64,000 nt of DNA, taken from positions 74,378,552 to 74,442,551 of the forward strand of contig OX419756.1 of the NCBI GenBank assembly GCA_948567375.1. Reading direction: 5' to 3'. The DNA comes from Lunularia cruciata. Its lineage: Eukaryota > Streptophyta > Marchantiopsida > Lunulariales > Lunulariaceae. Below, piece after piece: positions 36,837 through 46,263 of the stretch (the first letter of the stretch is position 1; every line of letters begins with the position of its first letter). The position numbers were made by a program, and so were the translations under genes. A model generated the notes under the pieces. That model searched no databases. It was not told the origin of the DNA and was given only the letters and a program-made list of their open reading frames with translations.

Positions 36837-38321
36837 CTCTCCAAGCAAGGTATCCACTCTCTTGTGCCATAGCAAACACTATATCCCTGATGGCATCATG
36901 GGTACCTATCTTCTGTCTTCCAAAAGGACAGTGTCATATAGATCATTGTTGCATCTAGTGTAGAACCACATTCATAAGTGAGTAATGAAGATGCAAATGG
37001 GTGGAACAAACTTAAGTGGAACCTCATTGTTATAAAGTAGCCAATGCAAGTTGAAATGCCCTAATGCATGGTCAAGCTAAGATCTAAGAGCCTATACCAT
37101 TGCCGGAGCAAGAGCAAAGATGTGCTCTAGTGGCCCAAGGAACGGACGGGTCAACTAAGAGAGAATGTAGTGTATGTTGACACTATTGCTCTATCAAGGA
37201 AGACTGCAAATCTCTAGTCCAATTTGACAGTGGTGAAGCAAAGGATGGAAAATACCTATGGGGATAACAATGTCTTATTTGTTGCAATAACATCTAGAGA
37301 GAAAAGGATCACTCCTCCACCTTGATCACATATGTCTCCAAAATTGGCCTATCAGCAACCACAAAATGAGAGGAAAGTAGGGGTGCCGAGAGAGAGCTCA
37401 ACTACCCAAAAACTCTATAAGTGCCTTCTCCTCCATAGATAATAGGCCAACCCATCCACACAAGATTGGTAGAGATATTTGTCTATGTGTTAAGTCCCTT
37501 GTCACACACTCAAATCTCCTTGGTCCAATGATATCACCAAAAACTCCCATCATTGTCCTATCAAAAGCTCTCAGATGTGATAGGAAGGTCAAGGAAGGAG
37601 TAACCTTGCAAAGAATGTATTTCAATTAATGGACAATGCTAAAGGAGAGTATACCAAATGCCACATATAGATCTCCTAGGAAAGGAAAGTCATCCACATG
37701 GAGAATATCCTCCGCAAGAGCAACATTTAAGAAGCATGTGACAAAATCCTTGGATCCTATTAGCACTCCAAGAATAGGTGTCCATCTATAGGTGTGATAC
37801 ACACCTATAGAAGCTCAAAGTGGGGAGGAATACCTAAAGGGGTCCATGCTCTATACTTTGACACCTTGACTCTCAAGCCTACAAGTTGTAGCTCAATAGT
37901 CAAGTGATCAAAGGCCTACCTAATCTGATCTACAAGGCCCACAATGTGTATCTTATTTGCCAAGGAGGGAGATACATAACCTAGCATGGCAAAAGTAGTA
38001 GATAAGAGAGCTCTAAAGTGAGCCATGGCAAATAAAGGCCCCCCTAAAGGATCTCTCTATCGTGTACCAACAATTGACTCCAAGATAGTGACTCCCTCCT
38101 ATGACCAACCATGTTGGTAGTAAAGGAAGCATGCTATAGAATGACCCACATGAAAGGAATAAGACTTGCCAAGGATCCACCAGCCACCCTAAGCTCTCTA
38201 TAGATGGATGCCAAAGAGACATTATTAAAAGCATTCTCAATATCCACCTATAGGACAACACACTCTAGATGGATCTTTAGGAGTGTTATGATGCTTAACA
38301 TAGGTGAAAATCCAAAGTCAA

Positions 38322-38911
38322 CATACTAATAGTATAAATGATAAGAATAGGTCATTCCGATGATGATACAAATTGGAAATGACTAGAAATGAAGATCAAG
38401 TGTCATAATGTCACTATTTGTCTATGCTTGCCTATTTAACTCTTGGGAAAAAACCACTCCCAAAGGGGGTACGGCTACTCACAATGGCATCCTACAAAAA
38501 AGAGGAATTAATGACCTTTCAAATGAAAGATCTAATCAAACAAGCCCTTGATAGTGGTAGCACACTTCATGTTAAAGGCCTTTTCCTCCTAAAGAGCCTC
38601 TTTTACCTTGCCTCACCATACTAAGAGTATATAAATGGTAAGAATAGGTCATTCCCATGATGATACAGATTGGAACTAACTAGAAATGAAGATCAAGTGT
38701 CAAAATGTCACTAGTTGTCTATTCTTGCATGTTTAACCTCTTGGGAAAAAACCATCCCCAAAAGAGGTTAGGATACTCATAGTGGTATCCTACAAAAGAG
38801 AGGAATTAATGACCACTCAAATGAAAGGTCTAATCTAACAAGCCCTTGATAGTGGTAGCACACTTCAAGTCAAGGCCTTTTCCTCCTAAAGAGCTTCTTT
38901 TACCCTAGTGG
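38322..38911 (+). repeat. 295-bp tandem duplication
   Basis: Two adjacent units begin at 38322 and 38617 (both catacta) and share taagaataggtcattcc, ctagaaatgaagatcaagtg, cttgggaaaaaacca and ccttttcctcctaaagag. They are about 85-90% identical. The unit is flanked by LINE copy 3 on the left; it encodes nothing I recognise. Confidence 0.85.
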
Positions 38912-39105
38912 CTAGTCCCTTCATCTAGATATATTGGACCCAAAAGGTTATTTTTTAGGCCAAAGGTCTATTTTCAGCCTAAAGGTTCTTTCACCCTGAC
39001 GTTGTTATTGATTATGTGCATCTCTTCCTAAAAAATGAGATCCCAATAAAATCCAAAATCAACTATCTACTTGGTTTTTCTATTCTATGTACTCGCAATG
39101 CTCTA

Positions 39106-39848
39106 TGTAATACCAAGAGCTAGCCATATGATCTAGATGTGAAATTTGGTTTGGTAACATCTGGAAAGATGTTATACATGATGGTAAAAATAGATCAGAT
39201 AGAAGTATCACCAAAAGGGTACTTCTACTAATAGGGCAGAAAACCGAAATAGATTTGAAAACCTTGGAACCAATAGCTACACACATGAGCTGAAGGTGAG
39301 AATTGGGTTGGTAACATCTAGAAGGATGTTACACAGGATGGACTGAATAGAGCAGAAAGAGGTATCACCAAAAGGGGACTTCTACTAATAGAGTTGGAAC
39401 CAAAATATGCCTGAAATCTTTGAAGGCAATTTCGGAGGCCTAAACAGATGAATTAGGCCTTGAAAATGTGCAGATTCCCCCCCCCCCCAATGGAAGAAAG
39501 GCTAGCCTCCCCTCCCCCCCACTTTGTCTTGTCGAGAGCTTTCCAATGGTACCTCACCCACGTGATTCTGAGATTCCTATAAGAAGATTCCCTAAAAGAT
39601 TCCCTTTGGTCAAAGCTTGTTTGACTGAACCAGATAGGACCAAGACCGACATGTCACCCATCCAAGTAAGTAATCCAAGGGTGGAGCTTGCTGACATGTC
39701 ACCTATCTATGTACCTAATCCTATGGCGGAGCTTCATTGGAAGAGATACGCTTTGCCTATATAATAAAGAGAAGGTGCTCCTTTGGGGCATCGGAGTTTG
39801 AGTGTGAAAGGGTGTGTATTTTGAGTGTGTTATCCTCAGAGTATTACA
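39106..39848 (+). mobile_element. Solo LTR, family E (copy 2), TSD CTCTA
   Basis: This 743-bp copy starts TGTAATACC, ends GAGTATTACA and is flanked by CTCTA at 39101-39105 and 39849-39853. It is about 90% identical to the copy at 36107 and includes the C12 tract (39477-39488) and a TATA box in tgcctatataataaag (about 39755). Loss of the internal region by LTR-LTR recombination is inferred from the single LTR with matching flanks. Confidence 0.92.
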
Positions 39849-39853
39849 CTCTA

Positions 39854-40558
39854 GTGTTCCTAGAACCTTTCCTTACATTGACTTGCTTGTTCAAAATGTC
39901 AAGGGTAACTTCCTCAATTCAATGTGAATTTCATAAGCAAGTACTCAAACACAAATTCCTATTGCAAGATTCCTCACCTCTACTCAACCAAGTATGAAAT
40001 GAAAGATGTAAGCAAAGCAATCCAACACAAAGACTCAAAAGAGATGTTTGAGCTGAATATTTCATTCATGAAAGAAGTGGAATTCATTTTTGTGGGTCAC
40101 AATCCATATATAAAATTTCCTAACTATTGACTAAAGAATATTAATGGTTGAAGGTGTGCACAATTTCCTAACTACTCCTACTCAACTTAATGCTAATTCT
40201 ACCTATTGATCTTATCCCAAGTGCAATTAAGAAGTGATTGCGCAACCACTGCCAACCATAACTACTCCTTGTCATTTACTTTACAAGTAATTACACTCCC
40301 ACAATCATCAGCTACAAAATTGGTCATAAGTCAAAAAGTATTTGTGTATAAAGACATACATCAAGACAAAGGTAGAGTTCAAGGCTAAGGATGTGTTCTA
40401 TACTTAACTAAATTTCTACCTATTTCCCTTGAGCTAACAACTATCTTCTTCCTAAAATCTACTATGAAGAGCTACCTTTGCATTTTTGAATCTTAATCAT
40501 AAATTCCACTTGTTCTTGATACCCCATGATTTCCAACATTATCACTTTTGTGGCATCT
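39854..40558. other. Presumed 3' region of the outer gypsy element; no gene recognised
   Basis: This A+T-rich stretch lies just downstream (minus sense) of the coiled-coil frame that ends at 40559. Frames of 60-86 codons on the plus strand carry no motif. It may be untranslated sequence or LTR of the outer element, but no matching second LTR is in the window. Confidence 0.35.
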
Positions 40559-41365
40559 TCAAATTTCTTTGAAGTGTGTTTCATTAACATATCTGCTAAT
40601 TACTATAATTGCTTGTCTGAGTAGGTCTTCATAGTCAAGGCATGCACTTGGGATTGGGAATCCCAAACTTTCAACTTTTATAGGAGGACTTCTACTACCT
40701 CTTTCACAATCCCTTTTAGATGGTCCCATGCCACCTCCATCTTTGCCAAAATAGTAGTCTTCTCTATATTGAACTGGTTTCTTTAACTCAACCACAATTT
40801 CTTCCCAAATGCTTGCCTTCTCCTTCTCACATTTATCCTCCTGCAAAGTCTTCACAAGTTTCTTTAATTGGGTGTCAACTATTTGCAACTCTTACTGATG
40901 GCAAACTTCTATTGCCAAGAAGGACATCCCTACTTTCTCTACTTCTCCTTTAAGCACATCATTCTCTTCCTATTGGGCTTTTATTTGTTCTTCTAGCTTG
41001 AGTTATTGATGTGTTTCTTCTTCTTGTAAGTCAAATGTCTTCTTCCTTAAGGCCGGTTCTTCCTCAATCTCCTTCTTCAAAGCCTGACTCTCTTCTCAAG
41101 CTGGCCGCCTCTTGTGCCGAGTCATTAATTTATTTCCTTGTATTGAAATGTTGAGCATAAGCTTCTTACAATTCTTCCCTTACTTTCAGCTTTTCTTTGG
41201 TTACACCTTGCATGAGTTGGTGCAGATGTTGGACAAGAGTCACATAGTCAATTATCCCCCTATTAGACTCTGCATAGAGGAAGAGAAGTTATTGCATTAG
41301 TTTGAGAGCCGGGCTCACCTTGTACACTATTAGCTAAGAAAGTGGCACTACTACAATATGCCTAA
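40559..41365 (-). pseudogene. Coiled-coil frame of the outer gypsy element, downstream half
   Basis: Read on the minus strand from the edge of element C, the translation is rich in heptad-like E, K, L and Q: TLVQHLHQLMQGVTKEKLKV, KKEIEEEPALRKKTFDLQEE, LKLEEQIKAQ, NDVLKGEVEKVG, IVDTQLKKLVKTLQEDKCEK, then a charged tail GKDGGGMGPSKRDCERGSR and an end YVNETHFKEI before TGA. Several in-frame stops (for example after EEL, THQ, KAQ and CHQ) and one frame change near 41095 make it a pseudogene. It is separated from the frame at 58291-59385 only by element C, in the same orientation, so both were probably one reading frame or neighbouring frames. Function unknown; a structural or nucleic-acid-binding role would be a guess. 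Confidence 0.5.
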
Positions 41366-41575
41366 TGTAACAATATGGAGTTTATAGATGACTTAGTTGA
41401 GATTAATGAAGTTGCAAATAAGCCAAATTAGCCTAGAATTAAAAGAATTGTATACAAGCATCTAGGAAGCTACTTGGTAACTTCCAAGTACAGGGTAATG
41501 TGTATGCCAAATGGTGACTTCGAGGAAGAAGCTTCTTGGGAAACTTCCATACTAGCTTAGTTTGCACACCAGTAG
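41366..41575 (+). repeat. Element C 5' LTR, first part
   Basis: The LTR starts TGTAACAATATGGAG, as in every member of the family, and is interrupted at AGTAG by element B. It resumes at 51833. Confidence 0.85.
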
Positions 41576-41929
41576 TGTTAAAGACCAAGACCAAGGAGAG
41601 AAATAAGAGAATGGAAAGCTCACATTAGGACACTTGAATGATAGAAAACTCCAAATGCCTAGCATGAGCTTTGGCTTTGGTATTTTTAAGTAGCATACAA
41701 GGCCCTTGAGAAGCTTCTCAAGAAGCTTCCTTCTAGAAACCGCCTACTTGGTGTGCAAGCTAAGCTAATTGGAAGCTTCTAGAAGCTACTTACTTGAAGT
41801 GCAAGCTAAGCTAGCCGGGAAACTTCCCAAGAAGCTTCCTAGATACTTCCAAAATATTCTAGACTAATTTGTCTTATTTGCTACTTTGTTAACCCTACTA
41901 ACTTTGTTGCTAAACTCCATATTGCTACA
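41576..41929 (-). repeat. Element B 3' LTR (with 59-bp deletion)
   Basis: The 354-bp LTR lacks 59 bp present in its partner (51415-51827). The missing part lies between two copies of aagaagcttcct, so it was probably lost by slippage or recombination between the repeated heat-shock-element-like motifs. The inner end abuts tattcccccac, the complement of the purine tract. Confidence 0.88.
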
Positions 41930-42191
41930 TATTCCCCCACCGCTAGTTGGTGATGTCCTCGTTGCCAGTGAAGCTTTGAACTCTTGGATGGTCGTTTGTG
42001 CATTTTGGAGGTGAGAAAGAGGTTCCCATGTGGCATCATGAAGGGGATACCCTTTCCAAAGGACCTTGTACTTTGTATGTTGTCGATGGCCTCGTTGAAT
42101 ATGTCGATGTGCAAGCATACGATCAACTTCGTACTCCTCATGATCATTGATAGGGATAGGAGAAGGGGGAGGTTGGACTCAAGAGGAAAAG
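41864..42191 (-). pseudogene. Element B pol C-terminus (chromodomain), cut off by element A
   Basis: This minus-strand part of B resumes on the far side of A and encodes the end of the chromodomain (YKVLWKGYPLHDATWEPLSHL) and the LTR-encoded tail ending NKTN. The preceding part of B's integrase lies at 47837-48900. The junction is the AAAAG target duplication of A. Confidence 0.85.
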
Positions 42192-42615
42192 TGTAAAAGA
42201 CCGAAACCAAGGAGAGAAATAAGAGAATGGAAATTCACATTGGGACACTTGAATGAGGGGAAAACTCCGAATGCCTAGCATGAGCTTTGGCCTTGGTATT
42301 TATAGGTAGCATACAAGTCCCTTGAAGCCTCTCAAGAAGCTTCCTTGAGCCGCTTTCTTGGAGTGCAAGCCAAGTTAACTAGGAAGCTTCTCAAGAAGCT
42401 TCCTTCTAGAAGCCGTCTACTTGGCGTGCAAGCTAAGCTAGTTACAAGCTTCTAGAAGCTTCCTTCCAAAAGCTACCTGCTTAGGGCGCAAGTTAACTAG
42501 TTAGGAAGCTTCCCAAGAAGCTTCTTAGATGCTTCTAGAATATTCTAGGCTATTTTGTCTTATTATCTACTTCATAAGCTCGACTCACTTCGTCGCTAAA
42601 CTCCATATTGTTACA
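42192..42615 (-). repeat. Element A 3' LTR (424 bp)
   Basis: It begins (minus sense) TGTAACAATATGG and ends CTTTTACA, and is identical to the 5' LTR except for one base. The last 22 or so codons of pol lie within it. Confidence 0.96.
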
Positions 42616-43476
42616 TATTCCCCCGCTGCTAGTTGGTGACGTCCTCGTCGCCAGTGAAGCTTCAAATTCCTTGATGGCCGTCTGTGCATTTTGGAGGTGG
42701 GAAAGAGGTTCCCATGTGGCATCATGAAGGGGATACCCTTTCCAAAGGACCTTGTACTCCATATGTTGGCGACGACCGCGTTGAATATGGCGACGCGCAA
42801 GGATACGATCAACTTCGTACTCCTCATGATCATTGATAGGGACAGGAAGAGGGGGAGGTTGGACTCGAGAGGAAAAGGAAGAAGGGTTAGGAACAAAGGG
42901 TTTCAACTTGGAAACATGAAAGATAGGATGGATACGCATGTGACAAGGTAAGGCAAGTCGATAAGCAACAGGAGAGATAATGTGGGTAATATCAAAGGGT
43001 CCTATCCAATTAGGAGCAAGTTTACGAACTTGGGTATCCAGTGGGAGAGGGAGGTTACTAGAGGATAGCATGACTTTATCACCAACTTCAAAGGTGAGAT
43101 CACGACGATGATGGTCCGCATATTGTTTTTGGTGATTTTGAGCAACAAGGAGGTGAGATTTGGCTTGTTGGAGAGATTGGGATATAGTGGTCAAGAATAT
43201 GGAAGTATGAGGAACCTGCGAGGAAGGGGGAGCAAGAAGAGAATCTGGAACAAGCGGATCTTGGCCAAAATTGAGAAAGAAGGGAGAAAATCCGGTGCTT
43301 GCTTGTTTGGAATTGTTGTAGGCAAATTCTGCAGCTGCAAGACATTCATCCCAGTTGGTATGGTAGACATTGACAAAGGCCCGCAACATATCCTCCAATG
43401 TACGATTGGCGCGTTCGGTTTGTCCATCAGTTTGAGGATGATAGGCCGTGGACAAAGCAAGCTTGGTGCCGAGTAT
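42550..43476 (-). pseudogene. Element A pol: integrase C-terminal part and chromodomain
   Basis: This last open block of pol starts after the TAG at 43477 and reads STAYHPQTDGQTERANRTLE, which supplies the catalytic glutamate of the DDE integrase core, then the GPF/Y-like segment (KLAPNWIGPFDI) and a chromodomain (EYEVDRIL...YKVLWKGYPLHDATWEP) that in chromoviruses binds histone marks and steers insertion. About 300 codons. The frame passes through the polypurine tract (TSSGGI) and continues about 65 nt into the 3' LTR before TAG. The same reading into the LTR is preserved in B and C. Confidence 0.93.
42618..42626 (-). other. Element A polypurine tract
   Basis: On the element's coding strand the sequence GCGGGGGAA lies two bases before the 3' LTR. 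This is where second-strand DNA synthesis is primed in LTR retrotransposons. B has the equivalent at 41932-41938. Confidence 0.75.
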
Positions 43477-43938
43477 CTAGAAGAGTGCTTGCCAAAACTT
43501 CCCAGTAAATCGAGGATCACGGTCGGAGATGAGTACACGTGGCATCCCATGATGCTTGAAGACATTGTCGAAGTAGATTTGTGCTAAGGTTGGAGCATCC
43601 ACGGTATCACAGGTTGGTGCCAAGTGGATTTGCTTACTAAGCTTATCCACAAACACCACAATTGCGGTGTGTCCTTGTTTTGTCTTTGGCAAGGATGTGA
43701 TGAGATCCAAGCTCACATGCTCCCAACGAGCAGATGGAATGGCGAGTGGTTGAAGGAGTCCACTCGGCTTCTGGTTGCTGGCCTTGTTCCGTTGGCAACT
43801 CTCACATGATCGGACAAAGTCTCGAACATCTCGTGTCATGTTGGGCCACCACCATTGGCGTTGGAGGGTGCCCAAGGTCTTGTCCACTCCCATGTGACCA
43901 GCTATTGGTAAATCATGGGCTTCTTGAAGGCGCACTAG
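43477..43938 (-). pseudogene. Element A pol: integrase HHCC and first part of DDE core
   Basis: The segment between two stops contains the zinc-binding HHCC region (GHMGVDKT...WWWPNM...CESCQRNK) and the first two acidic residues of the integrase core (DLITSLPKT... and ISDRDPRF). It ends with FWQALF and a TAG at 43477-43479 where element C has a CAA codon (F-Q-L). The upstream stop is the TGA at 43939-43941. Both stops are also in element B, so they predate the insertion of A. The frame continues on both sides without indel. Confidence 0.93.
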
Positions 43939-44613
43939 TCAAAGATCACCTTTGGCTGGAACATAGATCTGGTCTGCATGGAATAAAAGGCCTTCCTTGA
44001 AGGAGAAGGTGTTGTACTCCTTGTCGCGTGCTGTCAGACTACCGTGTACCATTTGGAAGAAGGGATCTTGTCGTAGAGCTGATTGAAACTCATTGTGGAC
44101 CTTAGGATCAATGGACACCGTTATAATTGCCGCCGTGATAAAAGGAAGATCCTTCAAATCAGGTCGTCGTGATAGAGCATCGAGAATGACATGGAACCGA
44201 CCTGGTTTGTACTCAAGTTTGATGTCAAACAATTGGAGTTGCTCTTCCCATCGATGATGCCGGCTCTTCATGTGCTCCAAGTGTAAGGTCTGCAACAATG
44301 GCTTGTGATCAGTTTGCATGATCACTTGTTTCCCCAAGAGATAATGCCTCCATACCTTGGTGGCATATACCATTGCAAGTTGTTCCCGATCTCGAGCAGA
44401 GTAATTTCTTTCCGCTGTATTTAGTCGGCGAGACACAAAGGCAATCGGATGTAGGCCATCTGGAAATTCTTGTTGCAACACCGCTCCAATTGCAAAGTTA
44501 GAAGCATCAAAATCAACCACACAAGGTAGTTGAGGATCATATGGTTGAAGAATAGGTCTTGAAGACACCATATGCTTTAACTTCTGGAATGCTTCTTCAT
44601 GCTTGGTGGTCCA
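43939..44613 (-). pseudogene. Element A pol: RNase H and connection region
   Basis: This block reads CVVDFDASNFAIGAVLQQ, the first motif of the gypsy RNase H, followed by ERNYSARDREQLAMVYA, with the catalytic glutamate region, TDHKPLLQTL and LDALSRRPDL. It then has a connecting segment to the integrase, ending IYVPAKGDL before TGA at 43939. RNase H degrades the RNA strand during cDNA synthesis. The preceding stop is TAG at 44614. No indels. Confidence 0.93.
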
Positions 44614-45849
44614 CTAGAAGCTCGAGTTCTTTCCCAAGAGGTCAGTCAATGGTGCAGCCACGTGAGCATAATAGTGGATGAACCGTCGGTAAAAACTGGC
44701 CAGTCCATTGAATGCTCGTACTTCTGTAGCATCCTTCGGGGTAGGCCAATCAGTAATGGCCTTGATCTTCTCTTCTTCCATCTTGATCCCCTCTGATGAG
44801 ATCTTATGACCCAAGAAGGTAACCTCCTTCTGCCAAAAAGCACACTTTGACTTCTTGCAGTAAAATTTCCACTGTCGTAGTCGTCTTAGGACTTCTTGCA
44901 CATGATTCACATGTTCTGCCTCTGTCCTGCTATAGATTAAGATATCATCTAAGAACACCACCACGGACCGATCCAATAGTCCCTCCAACACTCGATGCAT
45001 CTGATCCATGAAGACTGCTGGAGCATTAGTGAGTCCGAAAGGTAGAACTCTCCACTCAAAATGTCCATACCTTGTGCGAAAAGCAGTCTTTTGCACGTCC
45101 TCTCCTTCAATAGGAATTTGCCAATAGCCGCTACGAAGATCCAGCTTGGAAAAGTAGCGTGCTCCACTTAGTTGATCAAGCAGGTCATCGATCCGAGGCA
45201 AGGGATATGCATTCTTCACGGTTTGCTTATTGAGCCCACGGTAATCAATACAGAAACAAAGTCCTCCATCCTTCTTTGGAACAAATAGTACCGGTGCTCC
45301 CCATGGAGAGGTACTATATCGTATGAAATCCTTCTCCAACAACTCTATGAGTGTTGTTCGCAACTCCTCCAACTCCTTTGGTGAGAGCCGATAGATTGGT
45401 CTACTCACTGGAGTACTCCCTAGCAATAACTCGATCTTGAAGGGCATACCTCGATCGGAGGGTAATCCCTTTGGTAGATCATCCGGAAACACATCTGCAA
45501 ACTCCTGAACTATCCGATCAACCATTGCTTGATGCGGCACTTGGCCCTCCTCAGATTGTTCTTGTGCAATCGGCTTGATCCACACCGCGAATACAGACTT
45601 ACCTTCCTCCAAAGCTTGCTCTATGGCTGCTTCATTAACAAACTTCCCTTCTAGGGACTCATCTCTCTTCCAAGCTTGCTCTATGGTTGCCTTCTTGGCA
45701 AACTTCCCATCTTGGGACTCATCTCCCTTCCAGATTTGCTCTATGGCTACCTTCTCAACAAACTTCCCATCTTGGGACTGACTATTCTTAGGTGTCTTAC
45801 TCAGAGGTGCCAGACAACCTAATCGGAAATTCCTACCTTGGTGTTGTAC
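44614..45849 (-). pseudogene. Element A pol: repeat linker and reverse transcriptase
   Basis: After the TAG at 45850 the frame runs through a linker made of three 21-residue repeats (45610-45790; ...SQDGKFxxKxxIEQxWK...), then the reverse transcriptase: [56 protein letters not shown] (motif A), [20 protein letters not shown] (motif B), [11 protein letters not shown] (motif C, FLDD), then the thumb with [11 protein letters not shown] and FYRRFI. It ends at a TAG (44614-44616) where B has CAA. The catalytic aspartates are intact. Confidence 0.94.
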
Positions 45850-46263
45850 CTAAATCTGACGTCGGGTCCAATCGAATTGAACCTTATGACGTTCAAGCCA
45901 AGGTAGACCCAGAATGATATCATAGTGTAGAGGTGCCACTACAAACCTCATACACTCCAAATACTCCTTCCCAATCTTGAAGGTAACTGGATGCGAGGTG
46001 CAGAATGCAGAACCTTTTCTACCATCCACCATCATCAAACTACTTCCAATCACTGGCTTGATAGGAATACCCAATTCCTTTGCTACTTGCATAGACATGC
46101 AATTCTCTGAACTTCCAGAATCAACCAAAATCCTACAACCCCGATTAGATATCGTACCTTGCAAGTGAAGCAAACTTGCATAGGTCAAGCCTTCAATCCC
46201 ATTGGAACTAATCAAGCTCCCAGTAGGCGGCTCGAAATCTCCTATTGGGATTATTTGTTTCCC
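45850..46263 (-). pseudogene. Element A pol: aspartic protease, entered by -1 frame change
   Basis: In the -1 frame relative to gag the sequence is open from the slippery site (46257-46263) through QIIPIGDFEPPTGSLISS into a retropepsin: ILVDSGSSENCM with the catalytic DSG, then IKPVIGSSLMMVDGRK, HYDIILGLPWLERH (the ILGxxWL end motif). It closes with TAG at 45850-45852, where B has CAA (IQVQHQG). In related elements this protease cuts the gag-pol polyprotein. No gag-independent ATG is obvious, which fits expression by frameshifting. Confidence 0.92.
46218..46263 (-). promoter_or_regulatory. Candidate -1 ribosomal frameshift signal between gag and pol (element A)
   Basis: On the minus strand the gag reading is CAG GGA AAC AAA TAA. 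The heptamer G GGA AAC (46263-46257) is a canonical X XXY YYZ slippery site placed in the right phase, two codons before the gag stop. A 6-nt spacer is followed by a stem, TCCCAATAGG (46250-46241) with CCTACTGGGA (46227-46218), nine of ten pairs, and a 13-nt loop. After a -1 slip (GGG AAA CAA) the pol frame is open. Element B has the same heptamer, spacer length and a perfect ten-pair stem. Function is inferred from form. Confidence 0.75.

Larger units (their letters stand above)
34812..38298 (-). mobile_element. R2-like LINE copy 3, 5' truncated and split by two insertions
   Basis: On the minus strand this copy matches the LINE at 21.5-25.05 kb in three blocks: 36837-38298 (reverse transcriptase from just before motif A, to the CCHC region), 35953-36106 (endonuclease aspartate region) and 34812-35262 (C-terminus and 3' tail). 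The gaps are filled by a solo LTR (36107-36836) and by a ~690-bp insertion (35263-35952). It is 5' truncated near motif A of the reverse transcriptase. All frames are broken. It is useful because at about 37640-37660 it keeps the reading frame that copy 1 has lost. Confidence 0.85.
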
